From Candidatus Sumerlaeaceae bacterium (lineage in GTDB: Bacteria; Sumerlaeota; Sumerlaeia; Sumerlaeales; Sumerlaeaceae): a stretch of 64,000 bases of DNA. Under the pieces are notes generated by a model. The model searched no databases. It was given only the letters and a program-made list of their open reading frames with translations, and was not told the origin of the DNA. A program made the position numbers and the translations under genes. Positions 17,898-26,251 of this stretch are shown here, in pieces; within the stretch, counting starts at the first letter, position 1, and every line of letters begins with the position of its first letter. The stretch is from positions 58,244 to 122,243 of the forward strand of contig JAOAAY010000008.1 of NCBI GenBank assembly GCA_026418615.1, in the 5' to 3' direction.

Positions 17898-20456
17898 TCA
17901 GGCTTTTTTGCCTTTAGCCAGACGCTCCAGCCGCTCGATGCGTGTCACCACATCGCGGTATCCCGCGTCCACGCGGAAAACGCGCTTGTACAAGGCCAGT
18001 GCCAGATCAAACTGATTCTCGTCCTCGGCCACTTCGGCGGCTTTGTAAAAAAGCGCTTTCAGACGCGTTTGCACATGGTCGTCCTGCTCTACGCTGAGGA
18101 TCACCTCGGCAAAGGTTTCCTCAGCGTCGGAGAACATCTCTTTACGCGCAAGAACATAGCCGAGTTTGGCGCGCGCGACCTGATTATCCGGCCGCGCATG
18201 GGCGGCCCGCTGGTAAGCCACGATGGCCTCGTTGAGTTGCGAAAAATCGTGGTGCAGGTCGCCGAGTTCTTCGAGCAAGCCATCGTCGCGGGGATGCGTC
18301 TCGAGGCGGCGACGGATCTCCTCCATCCGGGCGCTCTTACGCTGATCCTCAACTCTGCGCAGCAACAGGGCAATCGTATGGTCGTCCGGGTGGACAGCGC
18401 GCGCATGCTTCAGATGGCGGATGGCTGAATCGTACCGGCCGAGGTCTGCCTCCATCTGGGCGATACGCATCAGCAAGTCCTTGTCGTCAGGTGTCTCCGA
18501 CAAAAGCGCGCTGCCGGCAGCGGCGGCCCGGGAGAGATCACCGACCGCAAGCCCGCTCTCGAACTCAATCAGGCGCATGTCCCGCGTGATCTGAAATCCC
18601 GCTGCGGCAAGTCGGTCAAGGCAGGCCAGCGCCTCGGCGTGGCGGCCTGTCTCGTGCGACACACGCGTCAGGGCGAGCAGCGACGGCACATGATCAGGCA
18701 CGGTGGCGAGTATCCGCTCTGCCGCCTCCCGCAAAATCTCCGCCGGGTGGAGCGACTCGCCTGCCATCCGCTCGAAGACAGCGAAGCACTCATCCCAGCG
18801 GCCTTCGCGCGCATGAAGGTCGGAGAGATAGCGCGCGAGCCGCCCCTCGAATCCGTGCCTGCCAAGGTAACCCTCGACCTCTTTGACCACACGCTGGGCA
18901 ACAGAGGGCTGATGCGCCAGCAGGTCCTCCAGCGAGATGACCACCAAGTCGGCCTTTCCAGCGGCCGCCAGCCGGTCAAAATACTCGAATTTGAGATCCA
19001 AGTCGCCGGGATTCTGTTCGACACGCTGCGCGAACACCTCCAGGTCCCGTTCCAGAATCTTCGCGCGGATTTTGGCCTCCACCGATCCAAGGCCGACCGT
19101 CGTTTCGGCATCGGGATCCAGTTCGCGGGCTTGGCTGATGAGTTCCTCAGCCTCCTCGAGCAGGCCCATTTCGAGTTTCGTCTCCGCCAACAGACATAGC
19201 GAACGCGGATGGTTGGCGAGTTCGTCGTCGCTGGAAATCAGTTTTTCGACCTCGTCGTAGTCGGCCACGGCAAAATGCTGCTCGGCAGCCTCGAGTTTTT
19301 CGGCCAAGGTAGCCTGGCCCGAAGCCACCAACATGATCAACTGCCGGAAGGCCGCGTCGGGTTCGTTTTGGAACCGGTAGTGCTCCAGGAGTTCGCGGCG
19401 CAAGGAGGCGTCGTTGGGGTGGATGGCAACGAGTTTTTCGAGCAGGTCGCCAACATGGTGCCAGTCGTTGACGCGTTTGGCGAGGCGTAAGAGTGCGCGC
19501 AAGGCCGCGGTATCACGCGCGTCGGACTCGAGCAGGCGCGAGTAACACCATTTGGCGCGGGTGAACGGAGGGCCGTCGCGCTCAAACTCTTGCGCGAGAT
19601 CGCGGATGCGGTCGCGGTCGCCGAGTTCAAAAGCGAGGTCGCGCATCTTTTCCAGATAGTGGGCGCGTTCCTCCGCAGGCAGGCTGTCCAGCGTGTCGAG
19701 CAAAAGCCTTTTCTGTCCCGTCTCCTCCCACAGGATGATCAACCGCTTGAACAGGTCGGGCGAGGGCTCAGCCTCGTAAAGCATTTCAGCGAATTTTGCC
19801 GCGCGCGCCTTTTCGCCGGCATCCAGGTAAATATGGAACAGCGCCCGAACCAAGGGCAGACTGTGGTCGCCCGCGTCGTAAGCCGTTTCGATGTGCGGCC
19901 GCGCCTCTTCATATCGGCCCAACCCGGCAAACGCCAGGCCAAGGTTAAGGGAAGAGTCGCCGTCGCCGGGTCTCCATGCCAGACCGAGACGCTGCAGCCA
20001 CAGGCCTGCCGCCGGCTTGTCACTGCGACACAGCGGGCCGGCCATCCGCGTCAGGACACCGCCAAGCACTGATTCGAGGAACAGAAAGAGGCCGGCCAGG
20101 GCAAGGCTTGCGACCGCGGCGCCGATGAACACCGGAAAATTATCGAGCGTGACCTGGCGGCTGCCCATGATATATCCGGATATCATGAGAAAAAACGAGG
20201 CAAAAAGCACGAATAGAAAAAAGCGCGGGCGACGCGATGCGCGAGAGTCGAGGCTGAGCAGGTATGTCAGCGCGGTCACGACCGAAGCGGCACTCGGCCA
20301 CAGCAAACCGGTGGGCAGCAGAGCATCGCGCAGGTATGGGTCGCCCCATTCACCACTCCAAATGTAATGGCACAACACGCCAATGGCGAGGTTAGCCGCG
20401 GCGACGACGAGGCTCGCCCCTTTGAAGATCGCGTGTCTTTTTCGACGGAGGTTCAT
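17898..20456 (-). CDS. Membrane-anchored tetratricopeptide repeat protein
   Basis: 852 residues. About four hydrophobic segments occupy residues 15-150 (ASLVVAAANLAIGVLCHYIW, PSAASVVTALTYLLSL, FFLFVLFASFFLMISGY, FIGAAVASLALAGLFLFL). The rest is a long alpha-helical solenoid of TPR-like units (LNLGLAFAGLGRYEEARPH, LFHIYLDAGEKARAAKFAE, AIVAYQRAAHARPDNQVARA). Such proteins assemble complexes at the inner membrane. The gene is first of a same-strand set with the proline-rich protein (124-base gap) and the two-receiver regulator. It is otherwise unrecognised. The start at 20456 is the Met just ahead of the basic NLRRKRH segment; the frame is open further upstream but with no clear ribosome site for a longer form. 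Confidence 0.82.
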   Translation of the reverse strand: MNLRRKRHAIFKGASLVVAAANLAIGVLCHYIWSGEWGDPYLRDALLPTGLLWPSAASVVTALTYLLSLDSRASRRPRFFLFVLFASFFLMISGYIMGSRQVTLDNFPVFIGAAVASLALAGLFLFLESVLGGVLTRMAGPLCRSDKPAAGLWLQRLGLAWRPGDGDSSLNLGLAFAGLGRYEEARPHIETAYDAGDHSLPLVRALFHIYLDAGEKARAAKFAEMLYEAEPSPDLFKRLIILWEETGQKRLLLDTLDSLPAEERAHYLEKMRDLAFELGDRDRIRDLAQEFERDGPPFTRAKWCYSRLLESDARDTAALRALLRLAKRVNDWHHVGDLLEKLVAIHPNDASLRRELLEHYRFQNEPDAAFRQLIMLVASGQATLAEKLEAAEQHFAVADYDEVEKLISSDDELANHPRSLCLLAETKLEMGLLEEAEELISQARELDPDAETTVGLGSVEAKIRAKILERDLEVFAQRVEQNPGDLDLKFEYFDRLAAAGKADLVVISLEDLLAHQPSVAQRVVKEVEGYLGRHGFEGRLARYLSDLHAREGRWDECFAVFERMAGESLHPAEILREAAERILATVPDHVPSLLALTRVSHETGRHAEALACLDRLAAAGFQITRDMRLIEFESGLAVGDLSRAAAAGSALLSETPDDKDLLMRIAQMEADLGRYDSAIRHLKHARAVHPDDHTIALLLRRVEDQRKSARMEEIRRRLETHPRDDGLLEELGDLHHDFSQLNEAIVAYQRAAHARPDNQVARAKLGYVLARKEMFSDAEETFAEVILSVEQDDHVQTRLKALFYKAAEVAEDENQFDLALALYKRVFRVDAGYRDVVTRIERLERLAKGKKA

Positions 20457-20644
20457 AGGCCCGGCTACCCATTCAGGCGTCAGCGGCTCAATCACAGGAG
20501 CACGGCGTCCGCAACAGCGGAATGGCAACGACCGGCCGGGCCGGATCGGGTCCCGCCGCGCCCCCCGTCATCGAGCGGAAACACAATCTCCCCGGAAACG
20601 CAAATTCCCCTGTCCCGGACTTTGTGCCCGCACCAAGCCGGCCG

Positions 20645-20670
20645 GCAAAACACCGCGCCCGCAAGGCGGG
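20645..20670 (-). terminator. Possible weak terminator after the GT2 gene
   Basis: On the minus strand CCCGC-CTT-GCGGG (20658-20670) forms a tight hairpin, followed by GCGCGGTGTTTTG. It lies 25 bases beyond the stop of the glycosyltransferase gene, where a terminator is expected before the TPR gene. The T-tract is short and displaced from the stem, so this is tentative. Confidence 0.3.
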
Positions 20671-20694
20671 ATCTGGCGTTTGGCGCTGTTCGTC

Positions 20695-21330
20695 TTAGTC
20701 GGATGACACCGACGCCTGATTGCACATGCTGTCGGGCGCGTCACGGTGATAGACATAGGTGGCTTCAGCAAACCGTTCGACACAGAAGAGCGCAAGCGCG
20801 CGCTGCATGAACTCATAATCGTCGCCAAAATCCGGTTTTCGGAAACCGCCGAGACGGCGCGGAACATACTCGCGCATGAAGAAGGTGCCGCCCACGAAGC
20901 AATCGGCGATGGGTATTTGCCTCGAGGGGTCGTGGACATCCGGCACCGTGTCGGGCCCGCCGACGACGACCAGCCCCCCGTGAAGCATGTCAATCCTGGG
21001 GTGCGCTTCCATGTGCCTGACGCGGGCTTCGAGATGCGTCGGGAGATACTCATCATCGGAATCCAAAAAAGTAATATACTCGCCACGGGCGCGGTCAATG
21101 CCGGCATTGCGAGCCATGGAAAGGCCGGCGTTTGGCTGGTAATGGCGGCGGATACGCCGGTCGCTCGCCGCGTAGCGGGCCACGACATGCTCCGTCGAGT
21201 CCGTGGAGCCATCATCTACGATGACCAATTCCCAATTGTCGAATGTCTGAATTTGAACGGAATCAATCGCGCGGGGCAACAAATGCGCACGGTTGAATGT
21301 CGGCAGGACAATCGAGACCTGCGGAGCCAT
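20695..21330 (-). CDS. Glycosyltransferase family 2
   Basis: 211 residues, a single GT-A domain. Motifs: SIVLPTFNRAHLL at the N-terminus, VDDGSTD, NAGLSMARNAG, and DSDDE (the metal-binding DxD equivalent). An acceptor-side acidic segment FGDDYEFMQRAL matches the ED motif seen in GT2 enzymes. It should transfer a sugar from a nucleotide-activated donor to a growing glycan at the cytoplasmic side of the membrane. No membrane segment is present and specificity is unknown. It is 38 bases downstream of the sixA-like gene on the same strand. Other surface-glycan genes are scattered in the window (flippase at 45.4 kb, hexapeptide acyltransferase at 34.6 kb). Confidence 0.92.
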   Translation of the reverse strand: MAPQVSIVLPTFNRAHLLPRAIDSVQIQTFDNWELVIVDDGSTDSTEHVVARYAASDRRIRRHYQPNAGLSMARNAGIDRARGEYITFLDSDDEYLPTHLEARVRHMEAHPRIDMLHGGLVVVGGPDTVPDVHDPSRQIPIADCFVGGTFFMREYVPRRLGGFRKPDFGDDYEFMQRALALFCVERFAEATYVYHRDAPDSMCNQASVSSD

Positions 21331-21368
21331 GAGTCGTTAGTGCAACACCTCGTGAGCCGAGGCAACCA

Positions 21369-21899
21369 CTAAGCACGCAAGAGAGCGCGGGCCATGTCAG
21401 GACTCAGGGCGAGGAAGATTTCGGCGCCGCCCGTCATGTCCTCGTCTCGCCAGGCAAGCCCGACCACTCCGCCTTTTTTTATCTCAACAGGTCCCGGGCG
21501 ACCCGCAAGAGCCTCAGCCACCATCTCGCCGAGGTGAGGCTGGTGGCCGACTGCAAAGACCACAGACTCGCGTTTCTTGCGTCGTCCGCCGGGCGGGGCC
21601 GTCCGGCGCAGGATATCGCCACGCAGTTCGTGCCAGCGAGCCTCAGGGGCAAGCGCAGGGGTCTTCACAGGCTCGGGTGCACGACGGATGCGACTGCAAA
21701 GCACCTCCGCCGTCTCCTTGCCACGGGTCAGGGGACTGGTCAAAATCATGGTGGGACGCAGGCGGAGGTGTTCGAGAGCGTCTGCCATTTCGCGCATTTG
21801 CTTGCGACCGGCCTTAGTCAGTTTGCGTTTTTCGTCCAAGCCCGGCAGGCCATGACCGGCTTCCTCCGCCTCCGCGTGTCTAATAAAAAGAATCCGCAT
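21369..21899 (-). CDS. sixA: Phosphohistidine phosphatase SixA-like (histidine phosphatase family)
   Basis: 176 residues with the RHG phosphatase signature: MRILFIRHAEAEE (R-H nucleophile), LTKAGRKQM, the second Arg in TSPLTRGKETAE, and the second His in VGHQPHLGEM. Spacing and length match SixA, which removes phosphate from His of phosphotransfer domains. Substrates here are unknown; other roles such as small-metabolite phosphatase cannot be excluded. The ATG at 21899 fits the conserved family N-terminus. It precedes the GT2 gene by 38 bases and is divergent from a DUF6498-like gene, with a perfect 10-bp inverted repeat in the gap. Confidence 0.85.
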   Translation of the reverse strand: MRILFIRHAEAEEAGHGLPGLDEKRKLTKAGRKQMREMADALEHLRLRPTMILTSPLTRGKETAEVLCSRIRRAPEPVKTPALAPEARWHELRGDILRRTAPPGGRRKKRESVVFAVGHQPHLGEMVAEALAGRPGPVEIKKGGVVGLAWRDEDMTGGAEIFLALSPDMARALLRA

Positions 21900-21997
21900 G
21901 GTGTCTGCAGCCCTCCCGCGATGCAATGGGCGCATCTGGCAGCCCAGCCCCATACTCCGCGTGGAACCATCCGGGTCAAGATTCCAGTGTGGCTAAA

Positions 21998-22043
21998 CAA
22001 AGGCAAACAGGCCGGCTTGGATGCTTTATCGTCTTTGCCTTTG
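21998..22043. repeat. Perfect 10-bp inverted repeat in a divergent promoter region
   Basis: CAAAGGCAAA (21998-22007) and TTTGCCTTTG (22034-22043) are exact reverse complements separated by 26 bases. It lies in the 216-base gap between sixA (minus) and the DUF6498-like gene (plus), about 100 bases from the sixA start and 70 from the other. It could be a paired operator or a stem-loop. The A/T-rich ends face the loop, which is unlike a terminator. Confidence 0.5.
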
Positions 22044-22115
22044 GCAGGGCTGATCCGTTGATGTCAGCCATTCGCATCGGCGGGAAAACCAAGATCAGGA
22101 TACAGAGAATTGACC

Positions 22116-22871
22116 ATGGATGACAAACAGGGCGCAAATTTCCGGTTTCGCGTCAAGGTGCCGCTGCTGCGCACCCCACCGGATCCAGCCTGCCGTGACT
22201 CGGCAGGAGGACAGTCCGTGGCGCCCTCGCACCCCGGCCGGTGGCGAGCATCGTACACGGCGCTCCTGGTCTCCAATGCGATTCCCCTGTTTGGCGCGGC
22301 CTTCCTCGGCTGGGATGTGTTCACCATTTTGTTTTTGTTCTGGGCCGAGAATGTCATCCTTGGCGCGTTCAATGTGCTTCGGATGGTTGCGGCTTCACCT
22401 CCGGACAACCTCGTTGCCCAAGCGATGAAACTCATTCTCATCCCGTTTTTCGTCGTCCATTATGGCGGATTCTGTTTCGTGCATGGCATCTTTGTTTTGG
22501 CAATGTTCGGAGGCGGCTTGCAGGGAGGGGACTTTCCCAACCCTTTTGAGCGGCTGGTACAGGATTTCTTCGGGACCTTGGCCGTGCCGCTCATAGCGCT
22601 GACTGTGAGTCACGGGATTTCATTTTACACGAACTACCTGCTGGATGGTGAATTCCGGCGGGCCACGGTGGACAAGTTGATGATTCAGCCTTACGCAAGG
22701 ATCGCGGTGCTTCACCTGACGATCATCCTTGGTGCATTTTTGGTGCAGGCGCTCGGGTCGCCCACCTATGCCTTGGCTCTGCTTGTCGTGCTCAAGACGG
22801 GCGTGGATTTTGCTGCCCACCGCCACGAGCGGCGAAAGTTCGCCGGCGCGGCTCAGGAGCCGGCGGCGTAG
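22116..22871 (+). CDS. DUF6498-like integral membrane protein
   Basis: 251 residues with about six hydrophobic segments. After a ~45-residue cytoplasmic lead it reads NAIPLFGAAFLGWDVFTILFLF then WAENVILGAFNVLRM, the hallmark of the DUF6498 family, followed by IPFFVVHYGGFCFVHGIFV and SHGISFYTNYL. No biochemical function is known for the family. The ATG at 22116 was preferred over an in-frame TTG six bases earlier. The 3' end overlaps the convergent M14 peptidase gene by 19 bases. There is no operon partner on this strand. Confidence 0.8.
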   Translation: MDDKQGANFRFRVKVPLLRTPPDPACRDSAGGQSVAPSHPGRWRASYTALLVSNAIPLFGAAFLGWDVFTILFLFWAENVILGAFNVLRMVAASPPDNLVAQAMKLILIPFFVVHYGGFCFVHGIFVLAMFGGGLQGGDFPNPFERLVQDFFGTLAVPLIALTVSHGISFYTNYLLDGEFRRATVDKLMIQPYARIAVLHLTIILGAFLVQALGSPTYALALLVVLKTGVDFAAHRHERRKFAGAAQEPAA

Positions 22872-23920
22872 TCGAGGGCTTCCATCACCATGCCGGTAAT
22901 GAGTGCCGTTTGGGTTGCGAACGGAACAGGGCGCACAGCGAATCGGCGAGCAAATGATTCGATGTCGGCCGAGTCTCCGGCCAGCGCGGCCGCGCGGGCG
23001 GCAGGCAGCGCCTCGCGCAGGCGGGCATAAGCCGTGTCAGGCGGCGGCGGGTCCGGACGCTCCGCCGCTCCCCCGATGAGAAACACAGGGATCTCGCTGA
23101 CCATGACGAGCGGGTCGCCGCCAAGCGACTGGACGAATTCCATCGAACTCGGCCGAAAGAGCGCCGCTGTGGCCGGGTCGCCACGCGCGAGGAAAAACTC
23201 GCGCATTGCTTCAGAGTGCGGTGTCGTACAAAATCCCGGCGCGATCCGCGTGAACCCTTTTTCGCCGTGCCGATCCATGTCGTGCAGGGGCAGACCCGCC
23301 GCCTGCGCCATGCGGGCCAACCGCGCCCGAAGCGCAGCGGACCCCCCGGCATGACGCGCGCCAATCAGGAACCACGCACCCTCCGCGAAGGCCATACCGT
23401 GGAGCGAGGCATGGAAAACATAGGGCGCGCCGTGGCGCAAAAACTCTGCGACAGCCCCGTTCTCCGGCCGCAGAGGAGGTGCGCCGACCTCGGCCCCGGC
23501 GGTTGCGGCGGGGTAGCCAAACTCGACATCGTCACCCGGCTGCTCGCGGACAACATGACGCAGATAGAGGGCAAGGTCGGCCGGATCGCGAAACCACGCC
23601 GAGTTGGCTTCCGCACCGTCCGGGTTGACCTGCGGACAAAGATAAAAACTATACAGGTCCACCAATTGTTTGCCGCGCGGCTCCTCGCACAGGCGGCGGA
23701 TGAGGTCAAAAGCCGCCATAGGACCAGCCGGTTCGTCGGCGTGGGCTCCCGCCGTCAGACTGGCGCGCGCCGGTCCGCGGCCGAGGCGGATGCCGTAAAG
23801 AGGCCGGCCAGCACGCGAGCGACCGATTGTTTCCATCGCACAGGGCACGCCTGCGGCACGCGCGACTGTTGCCGCCCGATCAAGCAACGCTGCGATGGTA
23901 GCATCCGTCACGAAGGTCAT
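22853..23920 (-). CDS. M14-family zinc carboxypeptidase-like protein
   Basis: 355 residues. Zinc ligands fit H60 and E63 in GAHADEPAGP, and H174 in ASLHGM. NPDG (99-102) and the nearby FYLCPQVN strand are also typical of M14 enzymes. No signal peptide is visible, so it is probably cytoplasmic, unlike many digestive carboxypeptidases. The family includes peptidoglycan peptide hydrolases and deacylases such as succinylglutamate desuccinylase-like enzymes, so the substrate could be a peptide or an N-acyl amino acid. The start is 14 bases downstream of the DEAD-box helicase stop on the same strand, so the two are probably co-transcribed. Its 3' end overlaps the convergent DUF6498-like gene. Confidence 0.85.
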   Translation of the reverse strand: MTFVTDATIAALLDRAATVARAAGVPCAMETIGRSRAGRPLYGIRLGRGPARASLTAGAHADEPAGPMAAFDLIRRLCEEPRGKQLVDLYSFYLCPQVNPDGAEANSAWFRDPADLALYLRHVVREQPGDDVEFGYPAATAGAEVGAPPLRPENGAVAEFLRHGAPYVFHASLHGMAFAEGAWFLIGARHAGGSAALRARLARMAQAAGLPLHDMDRHGEKGFTRIAPGFCTTPHSEAMREFFLARGDPATAALFRPSSMEFVQSLGGDPLVMVSEIPVFLIGGAAERPDPPPPDTAYARLREALPAARAAALAGDSADIESFARRFAVRPVPFATQTALITGMVMEALDYAAGS

Positions 23921-23934
23921 GGAACCAGCCCGAA

Positions 23935-25497
23935 TCAGCGCCGTTTGCGGCGGCGACCCGGGCCACCGCCTCGGGGCCGTCCTCCGGGCTTGCCTCCCAC
24001 TTTGCCGCTGCGGCCGCGCGCTGCAGGAGCCTGAGCGATGCGATCTGGTTCGTCGGGCGGTACCTGCGGCGCGTGGAGCGACTCTTGGTAGAAGTCATCA
24101 AGCATCATGGCGATAATGGCCAGTTCGTCGTCGCTCTCGCCGAAGGTGCGCGCGAGCGGTATGAAGCGGCGCATCCGTTCGAGGCGCAGGCGGTCGCGCT
24201 GGCGCAAACGCTGTTCCAGCAGGGCCGTCACCCGCTGCGACACCACGCCCGCCACATCCTCGTCTGTGGGCGACGGGCGCTCGATGATGGGAATGCCATA
24301 CTGGCGCAGAAGGCGCTGGAGATCGGCACGCTCCTGCATAGTGACGAGGGAAATGGCCGTGCCCGTGGCGCCGGCGCGGGCGGTTCGCCCGGCCCGGTGG
24401 ATGTAACTCTCGGGGTCCTCAGGGAACTCGTAAATGATAACATGAGACAGGTCCGAGATGTCAATGCCGCGGGCGGCAAGGTCGGTGGCGACGAGAAAGC
24501 GCAAGTTTTTCTGGCGCACTCGGCCGAGCACCCGCTCGCGAGCCGTCTGCGCCAAGTCCGCCGTCAACTGATCCGCGTCATAACCAAACCGTTGGAGCAC
24601 GGTGGTCACATATTCCACGCGGGCCTTGGTGTTGCAGAAGATGATGGCGGAGGCGGGATTCTCGATCTCGATAATGCGCACGAGCGCACGATCCTTGTCC
24701 ATCGCCGCCACTTCGTACACGACATGTTGCATCTCTGTCACATGGACGCCGTCGCGGCTGAGCGACAAAAACTCCGGGTCGCGCAGGAACTGGCGCGCCA
24801 GTTTCATCACGCCCGCGGGATAAGTCGCCGAAAACATGTAACTGGTGCGTTCGGGCGACAGGTACGATTTCACCTCGACCATGTCGGGGTAGAAACCCAT
24901 GGACATGAGACGGTCGGCTTCGTCAAAGACAAGCACCCGGACACGCTCGACATGGAGCGTGCCGCGCATGAGGTGGTCGAGAATCCGACCGGGAGTGCCG
25001 ACGACCAGATGGGCGCCGGCGCGGAAAGCGTCGAGTTGCGGCCCGTAGCCTACGCCCCCGTACACAGGCACGACGCGGATACCGGTGTCGCCCGCCAGCG
25101 TCGTGGCCTCGGAGGCCACCTGCAGGGCGAGTTCTCGCGTCGGGACGAGCACGAGCGCCTGACACTCGGCTTGCCGCTCGTCAATTTGTTCCAAGATGGG
25201 AAGGAGGAAAGCGCCCGTTTTGCCGCTGCCGGTGCGCGATTGCACCATCAGGTCGCGCCCGGCGAGCATGTACGGCAGGGCGCGCGCCTGCACGGGCATG
25301 AGAGAAATCCAACCGGCGCGCGCGGCTGCCTCGCGCAAGCGCGGGCTCAGCGTCTCGAGGGTGGCCTCCGGCAGGTCTTCGGGTTGGGGAGCCGCGCCGG
25401 AAGCCTCCTCGGTTCGCTCGAAAATGTCGTCAAAGGGTTCGAGGATGTCGCCGGTGTCGTCCGGATGCGGGTGTTTCGTCTCGTCTGGTGTTGTCAT
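23935..25497 (-). CDS. DEAD-box ATP-dependent RNA helicase
   Basis: 520 residues with the full helicase core: Walker A SRTGSGKT, PTRELALQ, GTPGRILDHL, the box FDEADRLM, SAT, then domain 2 with IIFCNTKARVEY, VATDLAARGIDI and HRAGRTARAG. An acidic N-terminal lead (~50 residues) precedes the core. After a helical region the C-terminal tail is basic and Gly/Arg-rich, ending RRRKRR, as in CsdA/RhlE-like helicases that use such tails for RNA binding. It should unwind structured RNA in ribosome assembly, RNA decay or cold adaptation. It begins a two-gene minus-strand unit with the M14 peptidase gene. Confidence 0.95.
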   Translation of the reverse strand: MTTPDETKHPHPDDTGDILEPFDDIFERTEEASGAAPQPEDLPEATLETLSPRLREAAARAGWISLMPVQARALPYMLAGRDLMVQSRTGSGKTGAFLLPILEQIDERQAECQALVLVPTRELALQVASEATTLAGDTGIRVVPVYGGVGYGPQLDAFRAGAHLVVGTPGRILDHLMRGTLHVERVRVLVFDEADRLMSMGFYPDMVEVKSYLSPERTSYMFSATYPAGVMKLARQFLRDPEFLSLSRDGVHVTEMQHVVYEVAAMDKDRALVRIIEIENPASAIIFCNTKARVEYVTTVLQRFGYDADQLTADLAQTARERVLGRVRQKNLRFLVATDLAARGIDISDLSHVIIYEFPEDPESYIHRAGRTARAGATGTAISLVTMQERADLQRLLRQYGIPIIERPSPTDEDVAGVVSQRVTALLEQRLRQRDRLRLERMRRFIPLARTFGESDDELAIIAMMLDDFYQESLHAPQVPPDEPDRIAQAPAARGRSGKVGGKPGGRPRGGGPGRRRKRR

Positions 25498-25567
25498 ATC
25501 TGCAAAAGAACCACGCCACGGGTAGCGGCGTGTCAGCAGGAAAATAGGCTGTGCACCCGAACTGGCT

Positions 25568-26014
25568 TCACGCGCTCAAATGGGGGCGCATGCGCTGGAA
25601 AGCATCATCAAATACGGTGATCGTACCTAATGTTGGCTGACCGATGGAGAGTTCTGAGCACGCTTTCCAAAACAGCCGGCGCTCCCCCGTTTTGCGCAGG
25701 TCGCCCCATGGAATCAGGATGGGCGGCTTACGCGGCATGATGATAGGGACCCCTCCGAAGTCGAGATACAACCCCGCGTCACCAAAGCCAAGCAGGACGC
25801 AGTTTTTGAAGTTCACCTTGCCGACGGCGACAGTCTGCCGCCGCAGCGCATTGGGCGGCGGCGGCGAATCGGTGCGATAGCGCTCAATCAGCACCGGCAG
25901 ACCAGACGCCCGCGTCATCGCGCCAGAAGCCGTGCGAACAATGAGGAAGATGACGAGGACAAGGATCACGACGCCGGCCACCACGCCAATCGTGATTAGC
26001 AAACCCACATTCAT
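25568..26014 (-). CDS. Small membrane-anchored hypothetical protein
   Basis: 148 residues: an N-terminal membrane helix (GLLITIGVVAGVVILVLVIFLIV) with almost no residues before it, then a ~120-residue soluble domain rich in beta-type sequence (KVNFKNCVLLGFGDAGLYLDFG, PPILIPWGDLRKTGERRLFWK). No family was recognised; the layout suggests a small anchored sensor or binding domain. The ATG at 26014 has AGGGGGA upstream at good spacing. A TTGACA box and a CTGACC/GGTCAG dyad lie in its upstream region. It stands alone between the helicase gene and tsaD. Confidence 0.75.
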   Translation of the reverse strand: MNVGLLITIGVVAGVVILVLVIFLIVRTASGAMTRASGLPVLIERYRTDSPPPPNALRRQTVAVGKVNFKNCVLLGFGDAGLYLDFGGVPIIMPRKPPILIPWGDLRKTGERRLFWKACSELSIGQPTLGTITVFDDAFQRMRPHLSA

Positions 26015-26053
26015 GGCAAATCCCCCTGTAAATGGATCTAATCTGACCAACCT

Positions 26054-26085
26054 GTATCACTCACTCATTGGGGTCAGGATGTCAA
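26054..26085 (-). promoter_or_regulatory. Candidate sigma-70-type promoter with flanking dyad
   Basis: On the minus strand TTGACA (26080-26085) matches the -35 consensus exactly. TGATAC (26054-26059) is the best -10 candidate, but the spacer is 20 bases, longer than ideal. CTGACC (26043-26048) and GGTCAG (26072-26077) form a dyad around the -10 region and could be an operator. It would drive the small membrane protein gene, whose start is 40 bases downstream. Confidence 0.4.
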
Positions 26086-26251
26086 GTGTTAATCTCCTGC
26101 CCCGCTGAAGATGCGAGGTCTTGCCGGTCTGTTCCCAACTGGCGCAAGCGGCCTCAGCCTGCGGACCGGTCACGAGTCGAAGGGGCTGACTGGCCTGATG
26201 ACGCCCGAGCCCCGATCACTGTAGCCGGCTGGGCAGCGCAAGGCCGGGCGA

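Noticed and set aside
24073..25620. Plus-strand frame of 515 codons opposite the DEAD-box helicase
   Set aside because: All helicase motifs are on the minus strand; the plus translation is low-complexity His/Arg-rich shadow.
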